Source: Patescibacteria group bacterium
Lineage (GTDB): Bacteria > Patescibacteriota > Minisyncoccia > Minisyncoccales > JAHCRE01
DNA length: 52,514 nt
NCBI GenBank assembly: GCA_020148145.1
Contig: JAHCRE010000016.1
Location: forward strand, 228,827 to 281,340
Direction of reading: 5' to 3'
Position numbers and translations under genes: made by a program. The number at the start of each line of letters is the position of its first letter. The first letter of the stretch is position 1. Under the pieces are notes generated by a model, which searched no databases, had not been told where the DNA came from, and saw nothing but the letters and a program-made list of their open reading frames with translations. Of the stretch, positions 27,184-36,238 are shown one piece after another.

Positions 27184-28830
27184 TTATTGCACTTTACCAT
27201 TTTCCTCGCTTACCGTTGGATCATCTGGCAAAGTGGTATCCACTGCTCCGGCTCTCGTTTCTAATGTTGATTCTGTCCACTGGTCTTCGCCTGAAATTTT
27301 CGCTTCATTAATTAAAGTTACTATTTGACCCTTTTGATCAGAAATTGGAGTAAAGGCAACCTGGAAGGCAACATTTGGTCCAGGGCCTGAAACTCCCTGA
27401 CCAGCCTCCAAATCTCCAACTTCCCAAACCATTTCCCCTGACTCAGAATCAAAGGTAATTTTTGTCTCTTCAGGAAAAATCTCCCCGGTTAATCTTACCC
27501 AATCTGGCAAAATTGCTCTGACCTTGACATTTTTTAAACCATTGTAAAAATTTTTAACCTGCCACATTATTGTATAGGTTGTAGTCTCTCCAACTCTGGG
27601 AGGAAGAGGGCCTGAATTTCCAAAAATTTCATCTTGAAAATATCCTTTTTGTAGAATCTCCAATTTCGAATTGATCTTAGTCACAAACTTTTCCTCTATT
27701 CCGTCTAAACTAATCGAGTTTTTAATTTCCGGATTTTGAATAAAAGGGAAGTCATCTTTCACTTTTACCCAAAATTCAATTCTTCCTTCTTCCATTGGTA
27801 ATAATTTTTTGAGTTCAGAAATTTTGGTATAATCCCAAACAATAGTTTTTTCTTCTTTTTCAAATCGGCCAAATCCAACCTTAAGGGTATCGTAATCTAA
27901 GGCTTCGCTTTCTAATTTAACAACTAGTAATAAATTTTCGGAAGTTCTCTCCCCAATATTTTTAAAAGAGATTTCATAATCCAAGAGGTCTCCGGGATTA
28001 GCAATATATTGAGGGTTTTTATTAATCTGCTGGAAAATATATAAAGAGGGTTTAACAATCTCTATTCCTCGTAAAACTTCTTTTAATAAAACAAATTCTC
28101 CATCTCGCCAGCTACCAATTTCAGCCCGAAAAACTTTTAATTCTCCAATTTCTCCCTGTATTTTACCCAAAATTTCAATTCTTCCTCCCTCAGCTCTATT
28201 TAAAAGACCAATTTCCCATTCGGTTTTTTCTAAGCCCTGAGGTTTGGATTCCAAAAATTCAAAACCAAAAGGATATTCAATTTTTATCCATAAATCGGAA
28301 AGAGGATAATTTAGATTGGAAAAATAATTTAACCTAAATCGAATTTCTTTTCCCGGCAAAATTTTTGAAGGAAGATCGAATTCGAAAGTCAAAGGAACCT
28401 CCTTTATTAAAGTAGTTAGGGAAGTCTCTGACTCATAACGAGCTTTTAAATTCTTTGGCCGATAACTCAACCAGGCCTTAGCTATTTTAGCCTCATCTTC
28501 TCTTCCAAATAATCTGGTTTTAAAATTGAGGATTTTTTCTTCTCCCGGATAAATATCACCCAGGGATATTTCCTGCCTCAATCCGTTTTCTGGCACTATT
28601 GAATGTTCTGGATATTCAAAAATAAGTTTTGCTTCCTCTAATCTGACATCACCATTGTTTTTATATTTCACCAAATATTCAACTTCATCAGTTAATTCTA
28701 TTTCTGTTGGCCCCAAAATTTCCAATTTTAAAACCTCTTTTGAGAAAATTTGTTTTTGGTAATACCAAAAACCGGCAATTCCAATAGCCAGAGCCAAAAT
28801 TACAACAAAAAAAGTGAATCTCCTTTTCAT
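27184..28830 (-). CDS. DUF11-repeat surface protein with N-terminal membrane anchor
   Basis: 548 residues. One N-terminal hydrophobic helix (FTFFVVILALAIGIAGFWYY, 5-24) acts as an uncleaved anchor. The rest is a chain of Ig-like beta-sandwich repeats of the DUF11/CARDB kind, seen in recurring blocks such as YKNNGDVRLEEAKLIFEYP, YSNIG-type asparagine turns and WEVGDLEAGQG. No enzymatic motif is visible. Such proteins in CPR bacteria are taken to be cell-surface stalk or adhesion components facing a partner cell, which is inference. A TATAAT lies 15 nt before the ATG. It precedes glyS by 15 nt, so transcription may continue into it. Confidence 0.82.
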   Translation of the reverse strand: MKRRFTFFVVILALAIGIAGFWYYQKQIFSKEVLKLEILGPTEIELTDEVEYLVKYKNNGDVRLEEAKLIFEYPEHSIVPENGLRQEISLGDIYPGEEKILNFKTRLFGREDEAKIAKAWLSYRPKNLKARYESETSLTTLIKEVPLTFEFDLPSKILPGKEIRFRLNYFSNLNYPLSDLWIKIEYPFGFEFLESKPQGLEKTEWEIGLLNRAEGGRIEILGKIQGEIGELKVFRAEIGSWRDGEFVLLKEVLRGIEIVKPSLYIFQQINKNPQYIANPGDLLDYEISFKNIGERTSENLLLVVKLESEALDYDTLKVGFGRFEKEEKTIVWDYTKISELKKLLPMEEGRIEFWVKVKDDFPFIQNPEIKNSISLDGIEEKFVTKINSKLEILQKGYFQDEIFGNSGPLPPRVGETTTYTIMWQVKNFYNGLKNVKVRAILPDWVRLTGEIFPEETKITFDSESGEMVWEVGDLEAGQGVSGPGPNVAFQVAFTPISDQKGQIVTLINEAKISGEDQWTESTLETRAGAVDTTLPDDPTVSEENGKVQ

Positions 28831-28870
28831 TTTAATTACAATTTTATTATATCAAATAGATTGAAAAATA

Positions 28871-29593
28871 CTAAAAAGACGATTTTATAAGAGAGAGGTA
28901 ATTTTCAGAAACATCTTTTAATTCCTTTTTAAAAGGTCTTTCAATTTTAATTCTTTTTAGAGTATTCCAGTCTTTTTTTAAAATTAGTCTTAAAATTTTA
29001 ACAATATTTAAGTCAATTTTTTTAATTTTTTTTTCCTTTTTAAAACAATGGGGGCAAATTATTCCTCCTTCTTCTGGGCTAAAATAGAGAGTTTCTGGCT
29101 TTATTTTTTTTTGACAAAGAGTGCAATTATAAAGTTGGGGTTCGTATCCTAAAATAGAAAAAAAATTCCAAAAGAAATAATAATATAGCAGTGACAAAAG
29201 ATTTTTACTTACCAGATTATTTAACTTCAAAAAAATATCATTTAATAATTCCCACAAATTTTCATCTTTTTCCTCACCTTTTAAAAAATCGTTTAGAATT
29301 TCAGCAATCAGGTTAGCAATTTTTAATCTTTCTAAATTCTTTCTTATATTTTTAAAATTATCAATTAAGGAAGTATCGGTTAAGGTTTTGTAAGTTTTCC
29401 CTTGAATAAACTCAATATCTGTTAAATAAAAAAGTTCAAGACCAGCTCTTAGTTTTGATTTAATCTTCCTTTCTCCCCTAGCTAAAAGTTCTAATTTACC
29501 AAAATCCCTTGTGAAGAAAGTAAAAACACGATCAGCTTCTCTTAAATCTTCTTTTTTTAGAATAATACCTTGGGTCCGATAGTGAATTGCCAT
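28871..29593 (-). CDS. recO: DNA repair protein RecO
   Basis: 240 residues, the standard RecO length. The N-terminal OB fold begins YRTQGIILKKEDLREADRVFTFFTRDFGKLELLARG, which is diagnostic. The C-terminal zinc site has CTLC and CPHC pairs separated by about 22 residues. RecO with RecR loads RecA on SSB-coated single-stranded DNA in gap repair and plasmid transformation, fitting DprA elsewhere in the window. It is 1 nt from the small gene upstream, so it is the distal gene of ileS-29917-29595-recO. Confidence 0.93.
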   Translation of the reverse strand: MAIHYRTQGIILKKEDLREADRVFTFFTRDFGKLELLARGERKIKSKLRAGLELFYLTDIEFIQGKTYKTLTDTSLIDNFKNIRKNLERLKIANLIAEILNDFLKGEEKDENLWELLNDIFLKLNNLVSKNLLSLLYYYFFWNFFSILGYEPQLYNCTLCQKKIKPETLYFSPEEGGIICPHCFKKEKKIKKIDLNIVKILRLILKKDWNTLKRIKIERPFKKELKDVSENYLSLIKSSF

Positions 29594-29594
29594 T

Positions 29595-29900
29595 TTAAAT
29601 TTCTCCTAGTTTCTTCAAAAATCTAATTTTTCGATCAATCTTTAACTTTTCATTAAAGGTTTTTGTCTTTTGCTTTGCCTCTTTTAAGTCCTTAAGGGCT
29701 TTTTTGTATTCTTTTTTCTCAATGTAGTGACCGTATTTCCTAAAAATTTCTTTTTCCATCGCCACTCTTTCTTTTTTTCTAAATAGCTTGCCACCAGAAC
29801 CGGGAATAAAAGGCGAAGCTCTTCTCAATCTTTCTCTAAATTTTCTTCTACTAAGATATCCTCTTTTCCCAAAAAAATTTTCTTTTGGTTTTTTCTTCAT
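29595..29900 (-). CDS. Small basic protein, paralogue of 29917-30207
   Basis: 101 residues, about one-third Lys/Arg, predicted helical, no cysteine or membrane segment. It shares with its neighbour an ordered motif: RRKFRERLRRASPFIPGSGGK, then KERVAMEKEIF and a C-terminal RKIRFLKKLGEI. I do not know a characterised family. The strong basicity and the place between ileS and recO suggest a nucleic-acid or ribosome-associated role, which is inference. A tandem duplication with divergence explains the pair. Confidence 0.75.
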   Translation of the reverse strand: MKKKPKENFFGKRGYLSRRKFRERLRRASPFIPGSGGKLFRKKERVAMEKEIFRKYGHYIEKKEYKKALKDLKEAKQKTKTFNEKLKIDRKIRFLKKLGEI

Positions 29901-29916
29901 AAAATATTGTTAACTT

Positions 29917-30207
29917 TTATATTCCTCCTAATTTTTTTAAAAATCTCATTTTTTTACTTATTACTTCCCTCTCTGGGCCAGGATGTTTTTTATATTTAGC
30001 CTTTCCAATTTCCCGAATGAGTTTTTTATATTTTTCTTTAGAAGTAAACGCATCAAGTTTTTTCCCGAATAATTTCTTTTCCATTTCAACTCTTTCTGGT
30101 AGGCCAAACATCTTGCGACTAGTACCAGGGACAATAGGATTAGATTTTCTTAAAATCTCTCTAAATTCTTTTCTTGAAATTTGTTGTTCTTTTTTAAATA
30201 ATGGCAT
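29917..30207 (-). CDS. Small basic protein, paralogue of 29595-29900
   Basis: 96 residues with the same motif order as the downstream gene: SRKEFREILRKSNPIVPGTSRK, PERVEMEKKLFG, then KKMRFLKKLGGI at the C-terminus. Roughly 40% of the aligned positions are identical by eye. The PG-S/T turn after a basic helix looks like the most conserved element. It lies 11 nt downstream of ileS and 16 nt upstream of its paralogue, all on one transcript. The function is unknown. Confidence 0.75.
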   Translation of the reverse strand: MPLFKKEQQISRKEFREILRKSNPIVPGTSRKMFGLPERVEMEKKLFGKKLDAFTSKEKYKKLIREIGKAKYKKHPGPEREVISKKMRFLKKLGGI

Positions 30208-30218
30208 ATAAATTTAAT

Positions 30219-33200
30219 TTATTTTAATTTTTTAATTGCCAACCATAATTTTTCTCGATTGATTTTGGGATTTTCTTCAATATCAAAAGTTAATTTAGAC
30301 TTTTTGCCAAATTGAAGTCCTTTTGCCTTAGTTTTTTTCAAAATAAAATCTTTATTTTCAACCAAAATTTTATTTAAATTAGGATATCCTAAAAAATAAA
30401 CTAAGATCCTGTCTTTTGGTTTTAAGCCAGCCTTTTTTCTCATTTCCTGTAAGTTTCGAATAACTTCTCTGACCATCCCCTTTTCTCTAAGTTTTGGTGA
30501 AATTTTAATATTTAAAGCAATTTTTATTTTACCTTCGCTTTCTAAAATCCAATTTTTCTCTTTTTTAATATTCCTTACAATTTTAATTTCTCTAATATTC
30601 AATTCTTCCTTTATCAAGTTTAGTAATTTTTTATCAATTTTTAATTTTGGTTTTTGAATCTTCAACTTTGTTAAAGGCTGTCTTACTTTTATTTTAGCCC
30701 TCATCCGGGATCTGAGCCCTAGACTAACAATTTTTCGGACCTGATCCATTTTTTTATTTAAAGTTTTATCAATCAATCTTTTATCTCCTTTTGGCCAGTC
30801 GGAAAGATGAACGCTTTGGAGTTTTGCCTGCCCCATAGGAAGCCGGAGGCTTTCCTTCGAGGACTTTTGATCCCGTACCAGAAACTTTGTTTCGGTACGG
30901 GGCATGCTTTTAATCTTTTGATAAATTTCTTCACTTAAAAAAGGAATAAAGGGAGCGGTTAATTTAGTTAAGGTTAAGAGTAAATAACCCAGGGTGGCTG
31001 AAGCTTCTTTTAGTTCCTCTTTTTTTTCTGGATGATGAAATCTTTTTCGCGACCTTCTGATATACCACTGAGAAAAATCTTCAATAACAAACTTTTCTAT
31101 ATTTCTGGCAGCTGAGGTTACGTCAAAATCTTCTAAATTCTTGGTAACTACTTGAATTAATTCATTTAATCTTAAAATAGCCCATCTATCTAAAACATTT
31201 CTACTTCTCCTGGACCACAATTCCCACGATCGTGAGAATCGCAGCCCACCATAAGTGTTGAAAAAAACAGAGCAGTTCCAAAAAGTCATAATAAATCTTT
31301 TTAGAGAATCTTGGATTTCTCTTTCAGAAAAACATTTTGCTTCCCCTGGTTGATTAACAGTGAAAAAGTACCAACGGAGAGTATCTGAACCGTACTTTTT
31401 AAAAATTTGCCAAGGATCAACCATATTCCCTTTTGATTTTGACATTTTCTCCCCTTTTTCATCTAAAACAAGGCCCAAAGATATAACATTTTTATAAGAA
31501 GGGCCAAGCCCAAGTAAAGTTGAAATTGCCAACAAAGTATAAAACCACCCTCTGGTTTGATCGATGGCTTCGGCAATATAATCTGCTGGGAACTGTTTTT
31601 TTTGATCGATTAATTTTTTATTTTCAAAAGGATAATGATATTGAGCAAGAGGCATTGACCCGGCATCAAACCAACAATCAATAACTTCTAGAACTCTTTT
31701 CATTAAACCCCGGCATTTGGGGCAGAAAAATTTAACCTCATCAATATAAGGTCGGTGGAAATCTAATTCTCCTTTCTCATTTAAAGGCACTGAACTGAAT
31801 TTTATTTTTCTCAATTCCCCTGTTTCTATTATTTTTCCCTGAAGTTTTTGCCTTATCAAATTTTCATTAGATAACCCTTTTAATATTCCTTCCAAAAGCC
31901 ACAAAGGATCTCCGTGGCTAATAATTAAAATAGTTTTCCCTTTGTGTCTTCTATCAATCTTTTTTATAAGACTAATCATCCTTTTTCTACAATCTGACCA
32001 ACTCTCTCCATTTTTCGGTCTTTTGTAAAACCTCTCTTTTATATCTATAAAAATTTTATAAAATTCTTCTATTTTACATCCTTGATAAATTCCGAAGTTC
32101 ATATCCCTAAGCTTTGAGCTAAAATTTATTTTAAGGCCGAGTTCTTTAGCCACAATTTTAGCGGTTTGACGAGCTCTTAAAGAATCTGAAGAATAAATTA
32201 GATCGATTTCTCCTTTCCTTAATTTTTTAGCTAAAGATTCTATCTCTTTTTTTCCTTTTTTAGTCAGAGGATAAGAAGAAAATCCTGGCCAATCATATAT
32301 TATCCCTTTCTTTTTTGTTTGATGAAACGTTTCGCCGTGTCTTAAAATAAAATATTTATTTTCACTAAATTTTTGAGAAATCAAATCTTTTTTTGAACTA
32401 ATGACTTCTAAATTTCCACATCTTTTGCATTGCCAAATGGGCAAAGGAGTACCCCAATACCTTTCCCGAGAGAGTGCCCAATCTTTAACTTCTTTTAACC
32501 ATTCGCCAAATCTCCCTTTTTTTATATGAGCTGGAATCCAATTTATTTTCTGATTGTTTTTAATCAAATCTTTTTTAATCTTCTGCATATTTATAAACCA
32601 GCTCTCTTTGGCGTAATACAGAAGGGGAGATTTACATCGCCAGCAAAAAGGATAATCATGCTCATATTGTTCTTCCTTAAAAACGAGATTTCTTTTTTTA
32701 AGATCTTCAGAAATTTCAGGATCAGCGTCCTTAACAAACATTCCTGCCCATTTTTTTACCTCCGGTTTAAACTTTCCTTCTTCATCAACGGTTAATAAAA
32801 TTGGTAAGTTATTTTCTTTTCCTACAATCATATCCTCTACTCCAAAAGCCGGAGCAATATGGACCAAACCGGTCCCTTCTTCTAATGAAACGAAACCACC
32901 GGCAATAACAAAGTAGGCCTTTTTCTCTGGTTTTATAAATCTAAAGAGAGGTTTGTATTGCAAATTAAGTAGTTCTTTGCCTTTAATTTTCCTAAGAATT
33001 TTGTAATCTCGGCCCAAAACCTTTAATCTTCCTTTAGCTAAAATTAAATCTTCTCTACCTACCCTTGCTTTAATATAAGTGAAATTTGGGTTCACAGCTA
33101 TTGCCACATTACCTGGTAATGTCCAGGGAGTAGTTGTCCAAATCAGTAAATAAGTATTTTTTTGATTTTTAACGGGGAGTTTTACATACAGGGCTGGTTC

Positions 33201-33788
33201 TTTAATTTTCTTATATCCCAAAGCTACCTCATGGCTAGATAAACTTGTTCCACATCTTGGGCAATAAGGAACAACTTTGTAATCTTTGTATAATAATCCT
33301 TTTTTGTAAATTTGTTTTATAATCCACCAGATGGTTTCGATATAATCTGTCTCGTAAGTGATATAGGGGTCTTCCATATCAACCCAATAACCGATTTTCT
33401 CGGTAAAATCCTTGAACAAAGGAATATATTTTTGAACATTCTTTTTGCAAGCCCGGTTAAAGCCAGCTATTCCGTATTTTTTAATATCCTTTTTGGTTTT
33501 AAAACCCAATTCTTTCTCTACCTCCAATTCAACCGGGAGTCCATGGGTATCCCAACCATTTTTCCTTTCAACACGAAATCCCCGCATGGTTTTAAATCGG
33601 GGAATTATATCTTTGAAAATCCGGGATAAAGCATGGTGGATTCCGGGGAGAGCGTTAACTGTGATTGGACCATCGTAAAATACGAAATTCTTGGCCTTTT
33701 TTCGCTGCAAAATTGATTTTTCGAAAATCTTATTCTTTTTCCAAAACCTCAAAATCTTTTCTTCAATTTTTGGAAAACCTATCTCCAT
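30219..33788 (-). CDS. ileS: Isoleucyl-tRNA synthetase with inserted histidine-phosphatase domain
   Basis: 1189 residues, about 150-200 more than comparable IleRS. Class I core: GPITVNALPGIHHALSRIF (HIGH-equivalent GIHH, 49-52), CP1 editing domain with TTTPWTLPGNVA and GTGLVHIAPAFG, GWDTHGLP, and KMSKS at 781-785. Between GTPLPIWQCKRCGNLEV and LDFHRPYIDEVKFFCPKC, where other IleRS have a short linker, lies a complete phosphoglycerate-mutase-like domain (about 475-670): FILRHGET with His484, YSSDSLRARQTA, LRDMNFGIYQG and ISHGDP with His625. Two palindromic elements add further loops near the C-terminal domain (30838-30901 and 31220-31239). The anticodon domain ends normally. Confidence 0.95.
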   Translation of the reverse strand: MEIGFPKIEEKILRFWKKNKIFEKSILQRKKAKNFVFYDGPITVNALPGIHHALSRIFKDIIPRFKTMRGFRVERKNGWDTHGLPVELEVEKELGFKTKKDIKKYGIAGFNRACKKNVQKYIPLFKDFTEKIGYWVDMEDPYITYETDYIETIWWIIKQIYKKGLLYKDYKVVPYCPRCGTSLSSHEVALGYKKIKEPALYVKLPVKNQKNTYLLIWTTTPWTLPGNVAIAVNPNFTYIKARVGREDLILAKGRLKVLGRDYKILRKIKGKELLNLQYKPLFRFIKPEKKAYFVIAGGFVSLEEGTGLVHIAPAFGVEDMIVGKENNLPILLTVDEEGKFKPEVKKWAGMFVKDADPEISEDLKKRNLVFKEEQYEHDYPFCWRCKSPLLYYAKESWFINMQKIKKDLIKNNQKINWIPAHIKKGRFGEWLKEVKDWALSRERYWGTPLPIWQCKRCGNLEVISSKKDLISQKFSENKYFILRHGETFHQTKKKGIIYDWPGFSSYPLTKKGKKEIESLAKKLRKGEIDLIYSSDSLRARQTAKIVAKELGLKINFSSKLRDMNFGIYQGCKIEEFYKIFIDIKERFYKRPKNGESWSDCRKRMISLIKKIDRRHKGKTILIISHGDPLWLLEGILKGLSNENLIRQKLQGKIIETGELRKIKFSSVPLNEKGELDFHRPYIDEVKFFCPKCRGLMKRVLEVIDCWFDAGSMPLAQYHYPFENKKLIDQKKQFPADYIAEAIDQTRGWFYTLLAISTLLGLGPSYKNVISLGLVLDEKGEKMSKSKGNMVDPWQIFKKYGSDTLRWYFFTVNQPGEAKCFSEREIQDSLKRFIMTFWNCSVFFNTYGGLRFSRSWELWSRRSRNVLDRWAILRLNELIQVVTKNLEDFDVTSAARNIEKFVIEDFSQWYIRRSRKRFHHPEKKEELKEASATLGYLLLTLTKLTAPFIPFLSEEIYQKIKSMPRTETKFLVRDQKSSKESLRLPMGQAKLQSVHLSDWPKGDKRLIDKTLNKKMDQVRKIVSLGLRSRMRAKIKVRQPLTKLKIQKPKLKIDKKLLNLIKEELNIREIKIVRNIKKEKNWILESEGKIKIALNIKISPKLREKGMVREVIRNLQEMRKKAGLKPKDRILVYFLGYPNLNKILVENKDFILKKTKAKGLQFGKKSKLTFDIEENPKINREKLWLAIKKLK
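30838..30901. repeat. Palindromic elements in ileS (C-terminal region)
   Basis: GGAAGCC/GGCTTTCC (30838-30855) followed by perfect 8-bp arms CCCGTACC/GGTACGGG (30872-30901) with an inner GAAAC/GTTTC stem. They encode RTETKFLVRDQKSSKESLRL. Confidence 0.65.
31220..31239. repeat. 20-bp palindrome in ileS
   Basis: ATTCCCACGATCGTGAGAAT, self-complementary except one pair. It encodes SRSWELW within an insert before WAILRLNELIQ. Confidence 0.6.
31773..32369 (-). other. Histidine-phosphatase (PGM-like) domain inside ileS
   Basis: About 200 codons in frame within ileS. Phosphohistidine motif RHGE (483-486), second catalytic His in SHGD (624-627), and an ExNFG-type acid strand. All known catalytic positions of the superfamily appear to be kept, so it may be an active phosphatase. 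Confidence 0.85.
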
Positions 33789-33801
33789 ATTATTTAAAAT
33801 A

Positions 33802-34047
33802 TCATTTTAGCCGGTTTTTTTCAAATAAAAAGGCAGAGTTTTGATTTTCTGCCATATTGCTTTTTTCTTTTTCTGCGCTGAATATCGTCACTTTTATACC
33901 CACTCCTTTTAAAAGGACTATTAATTGTTCTCTTAGGGGAAGTTTAAGTATTTTTTCGTCTTTTAAAAGAGCTATAAATTGTTTTTCTTCTGATTGTTTT
34001 TCTTTGAGAGTTAATTCAGGTATTCTTTCACCAATATCCGGGCTCAT
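33802..34047 (-). CDS. Small hypothetical protein between argS and ileS
   Basis: 81 residues, charged, without membrane segments or cysteines. It has an AAGGTG ribosome site 7 nt before its ATG, which favours a real gene in a region where most genes lack one. The middle KLPLREQLIVLLKGVGIKVTIF looks like a helix-strand unit. A hairpin GGCAGA/TCTGCC followed by TTTTTATTT at 33829-33855 lies inside the last 20 codons and would terminate argS-side transcripts before ileS. The 3' end may therefore be coding plus terminator. No family is recognised. Confidence 0.5.
   Translation of the reverse strand: MSPDIGERIPELTLKEKQSEEKQFIALLKDEKILKLPLREQLIVLLKGVGIKVTIFSAEKEKSNMAENQNSAFLFEKNRLK
33825..33855 (-). 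terminator. Possible terminator inside the small gene
   Basis: GGCAGA/TCTGCC stem with a 10-nt loop, followed on minus by TTTTTATTTG. It overlaps coding sequence. Confidence 0.45.
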
Positions 34048-34094
34048 TCTTTCACCTTATTTTTCTTCTTAACATATTTTTTGAGAAACGTTAA

Positions 34095-35684
34095 CTACAT
34101 TCTTTCGGGAGCTGAAATTCCCATTAAATTTAAAGTATTTTTAATTACTGTTTTGGTGGCCAGAATTAATCCTAAACGGGCCTCACGCAATCCTTTGACT
34201 TCGCTCAGGACTTTACAGTCTCGATAAAATTGATGAAATGCAGTAGCTAAATCTATTGCATATTGGGGAATTCTCTGAACCTGATAATCCTTAGTAGTAT
34301 CCTCAATAATCTCTGGAAATCTAATAAGTTGTTTAATTAAAGTTAATTCGCTGGGATGAGTAAGCAATTCTAAATTTTTCACCTTCTTACTCTTGATTTT
34401 TGCCTTTTTAAAAATACTACAAATTCTAGCATGGGCATATTGGACATAATAAACAGGGTTCTTCTCAGACTGCTCTCTGGCTAAAGAAAGATTAAAATTC
34501 AGGTGAGTATTAGTTGATTTTTGTAAGAAAAAGAATCTAGTAACATCAGAACCTACTTTATCAAGTAACTCATCCATAGCCACATAAATACCTGCTCTTT
34601 TTGACATCTTTAGTTTTTCTCCTTTTTCAAAAATAGTAACAAATTGCAGAAGAATAATGTCAAGTTTACCCTTATGACCGAGAGCCTGAACTCCAGCCTG
34701 TAACCCAGCAACATCTCCTGCATGATCAGCTCCCCAGATATCAATCACTTTATCAAATTTTTTCTTCTCAAATTTATATCTGTGAAGCGCGATATCTCCA
34801 GCTAAATAAGTTTTCCAGTCATCTTTTTTAACAACCACCCTGTCTCGCTCATCGCCAAATTTTGAGGACTTAAACCACAAAGCACCTTCTTTTTGGCAGA
34901 TTAAGCCTTCTTTTTTTAATAATTCTAAAGCTTGATCGACGGCACCAGATCGATGGAGGCTTGTTTCTGAAATCCATTCATCATATTTAATACCTATTCT
35001 ATCGGTCGTTTTCTTAATCATCTCTTTAACAATAACTTGGGCCGCCCGCTCACCTGCCTTGTAGGGATCTTTTTCTTTAATTTTTTTATTTAAATAATCG
35101 ATGTATTTACCTTTGTATTTTGCCTCACTATCTTTTAAAACAGAATGGCCTAAGGTTAAAACCTGCATCCCATAGTCATTAATATAATAAGCTTTTTCCA
35201 CTTTAAAACCGGCCCTTTTAAGAATGTTACCTAAAACATCACCAAGTGGACCTCCTCTGGCATTACCAACAGTTAAGGGCCCTGTTGGATTGGCTGAGAT
35301 AAATTCAACTTGAATTTTTTTACCTTTGCCAAGATTTAATTCTCCAAATTTTTCTCCGCTCTTTAAAATCTCTAAAAGCTCTTTTTGTAAATATTCCTTT
35401 GAAAGAAAAAAATTAACAAATCCCGGCTTGGCAATTTCAACCTTTTCAAACATTTTTGATTTTTGATCTTTGAGCTTTAATCTTATTATCTTTGCTATTT
35501 CCACTGGTTTCTTTTTTACTTCTTTTGCAATCTGGAAAGCGATATTGGTTGAATAGTCACCGTGTATTTTTTCTTCTGAATGCTCAATTTGAATTTCAGG
35601 AATTTTAAATTTAGGAAAAACTTTTTCCTTTTGAAGTTCTTTTATTGAGTCTTTTATTAAATTAGCTATTTCTTGTCTTATCAT
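34095..35684 (-). CDS. argS: Arginyl-tRNA synthetase
   Basis: 529 residues. The N-terminal Arg-specific domain is followed by the class I signature VEFISANPTGPLTVGNARGGPLGD and the insert YINDYGMQVLTLG. It continues with DIWGADHAGDVAGLQAGVQALG, MSKRAG in place of KMSKS and the DALRON anticodon-binding domain, ending in TLNLMGISAPERM, as in most ArgRS. A palindromic element near 34191-34210 encodes SEVKGLREA within the C-terminal helices. It runs divergently from smpB with only 60 nt between them. Confidence 0.97.
   Translation of the reverse strand: MIRQEIANLIKDSIKELQKEKVFPKFKIPEIQIEHSEEKIHGDYSTNIAFQIAKEVKKKPVEIAKIIRLKLKDQKSKMFEKVEIAKPGFVNFFLSKEYLQKELLEILKSGEKFGELNLGKGKKIQVEFISANPTGPLTVGNARGGPLGDVLGNILKRAGFKVEKAYYINDYGMQVLTLGHSVLKDSEAKYKGKYIDYLNKKIKEKDPYKAGERAAQVIVKEMIKKTTDRIGIKYDEWISETSLHRSGAVDQALELLKKEGLICQKEGALWFKSSKFGDERDRVVVKKDDWKTYLAGDIALHRYKFEKKKFDKVIDIWGADHAGDVAGLQAGVQALGHKGKLDIILLQFVTIFEKGEKLKMSKRAGIYVAMDELLDKVGSDVTRFFFLQKSTNTHLNFNLSLAREQSEKNPVYYVQYAHARICSIFKKAKIKSKKVKNLELLTHPSELTLIKQLIRFPEIIEDTTKDYQVQRIPQYAIDLATAFHQFYRDCKVLSEVKGLREARLGLILATKTVIKNTLNLMGISAPERM
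34191..34210. repeat. Palindromic element in argS
   Basis: TCCTTTGACTTCGCTCAGGA (TCCT/AGGA arms), closely matching the CCCTGAGC-GTCGAAGGG unit at 48126-48146. Confidence 0.5.
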
Positions 35685-35744
35685 TACTTTTAGTTTATCT
35701 TATTTCGCTTAAAAATTAAAGGATTTAATGTTAAACTAAAAGTG

Positions 35745-36191
35745 ATGAAAGTCTTAGCTGAAAACAAAAAAGCTTTCTTTATTTACCAAATCCTGGAAAA
35801 ATTTGAGGCAGGAATGATTTTAATAGGCCAGGAGGTAAAATCAATAAAGTCAGGAAGAATAAATTTAGCCGGGTCTTATGTCGTTTTAAAAGATAAAGAA
35901 GTTTATTTAATTGGCTGTCATATTCCTCCCTACCAGCCAAAAAATATTTCTCCTGATTACAATCCAGAACGTTCTCGAAAGCTTCTTTTAAAAAAATCAG
36001 AAATCAAATATTTGATCGGGAAAGCGAAACAAAAAGGCTTGACATTAATACCTTTAAAAGTTTATACTAGAAGAGGTAAAATAAAGATTGAGTTTGCTAT
36101 TGCTAAAGGAAGAAGAAAAGTTGATAAAAGAGAATTAATCAAAAAAAGAGAAGTAGAAAGAGAAATAAGAAAGGCCTTAAAAAAATATTAA
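35745..36191 (+). CDS. smpB: SsrA-binding protein SmpB
   Basis: 148 residues. SmpB binds the tRNA-like domain of tmRNA and takes it to stalled ribosomes. Seen: NKKAFFIYQILEKFEAGMILIGQEVKSIKSG, the family's hallmark strand; CHIPPYQP; RSRKLLLKKSEI; and the basic tail that folds in the mRNA channel, KGRRKVDKRELIKKREVEREIRKALKKY. I start at the ATG at 35745; a GTG lies directly before it. The partner tmRNA follows 48 nt downstream, then infC-rpmI-rplT. No Shine-Dalgarno site is visible. Confidence 0.96.
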   Translation: MKVLAENKKAFFIYQILEKFEAGMILIGQEVKSIKSGRINLAGSYVVLKDKEVYLIGCHIPPYQPKNISPDYNPERSRKLLLKKSEIKYLIGKAKQKGLTLIPLKVYTRRGKIKIEFAIAKGRRKVDKRELIKKREVEREIRKALKKY

Positions 36192-36238
36192 GGAATCAAA
36201 AGAGCGAAACGAGCGAACGCAGTGAGCGAGGCAACTAA

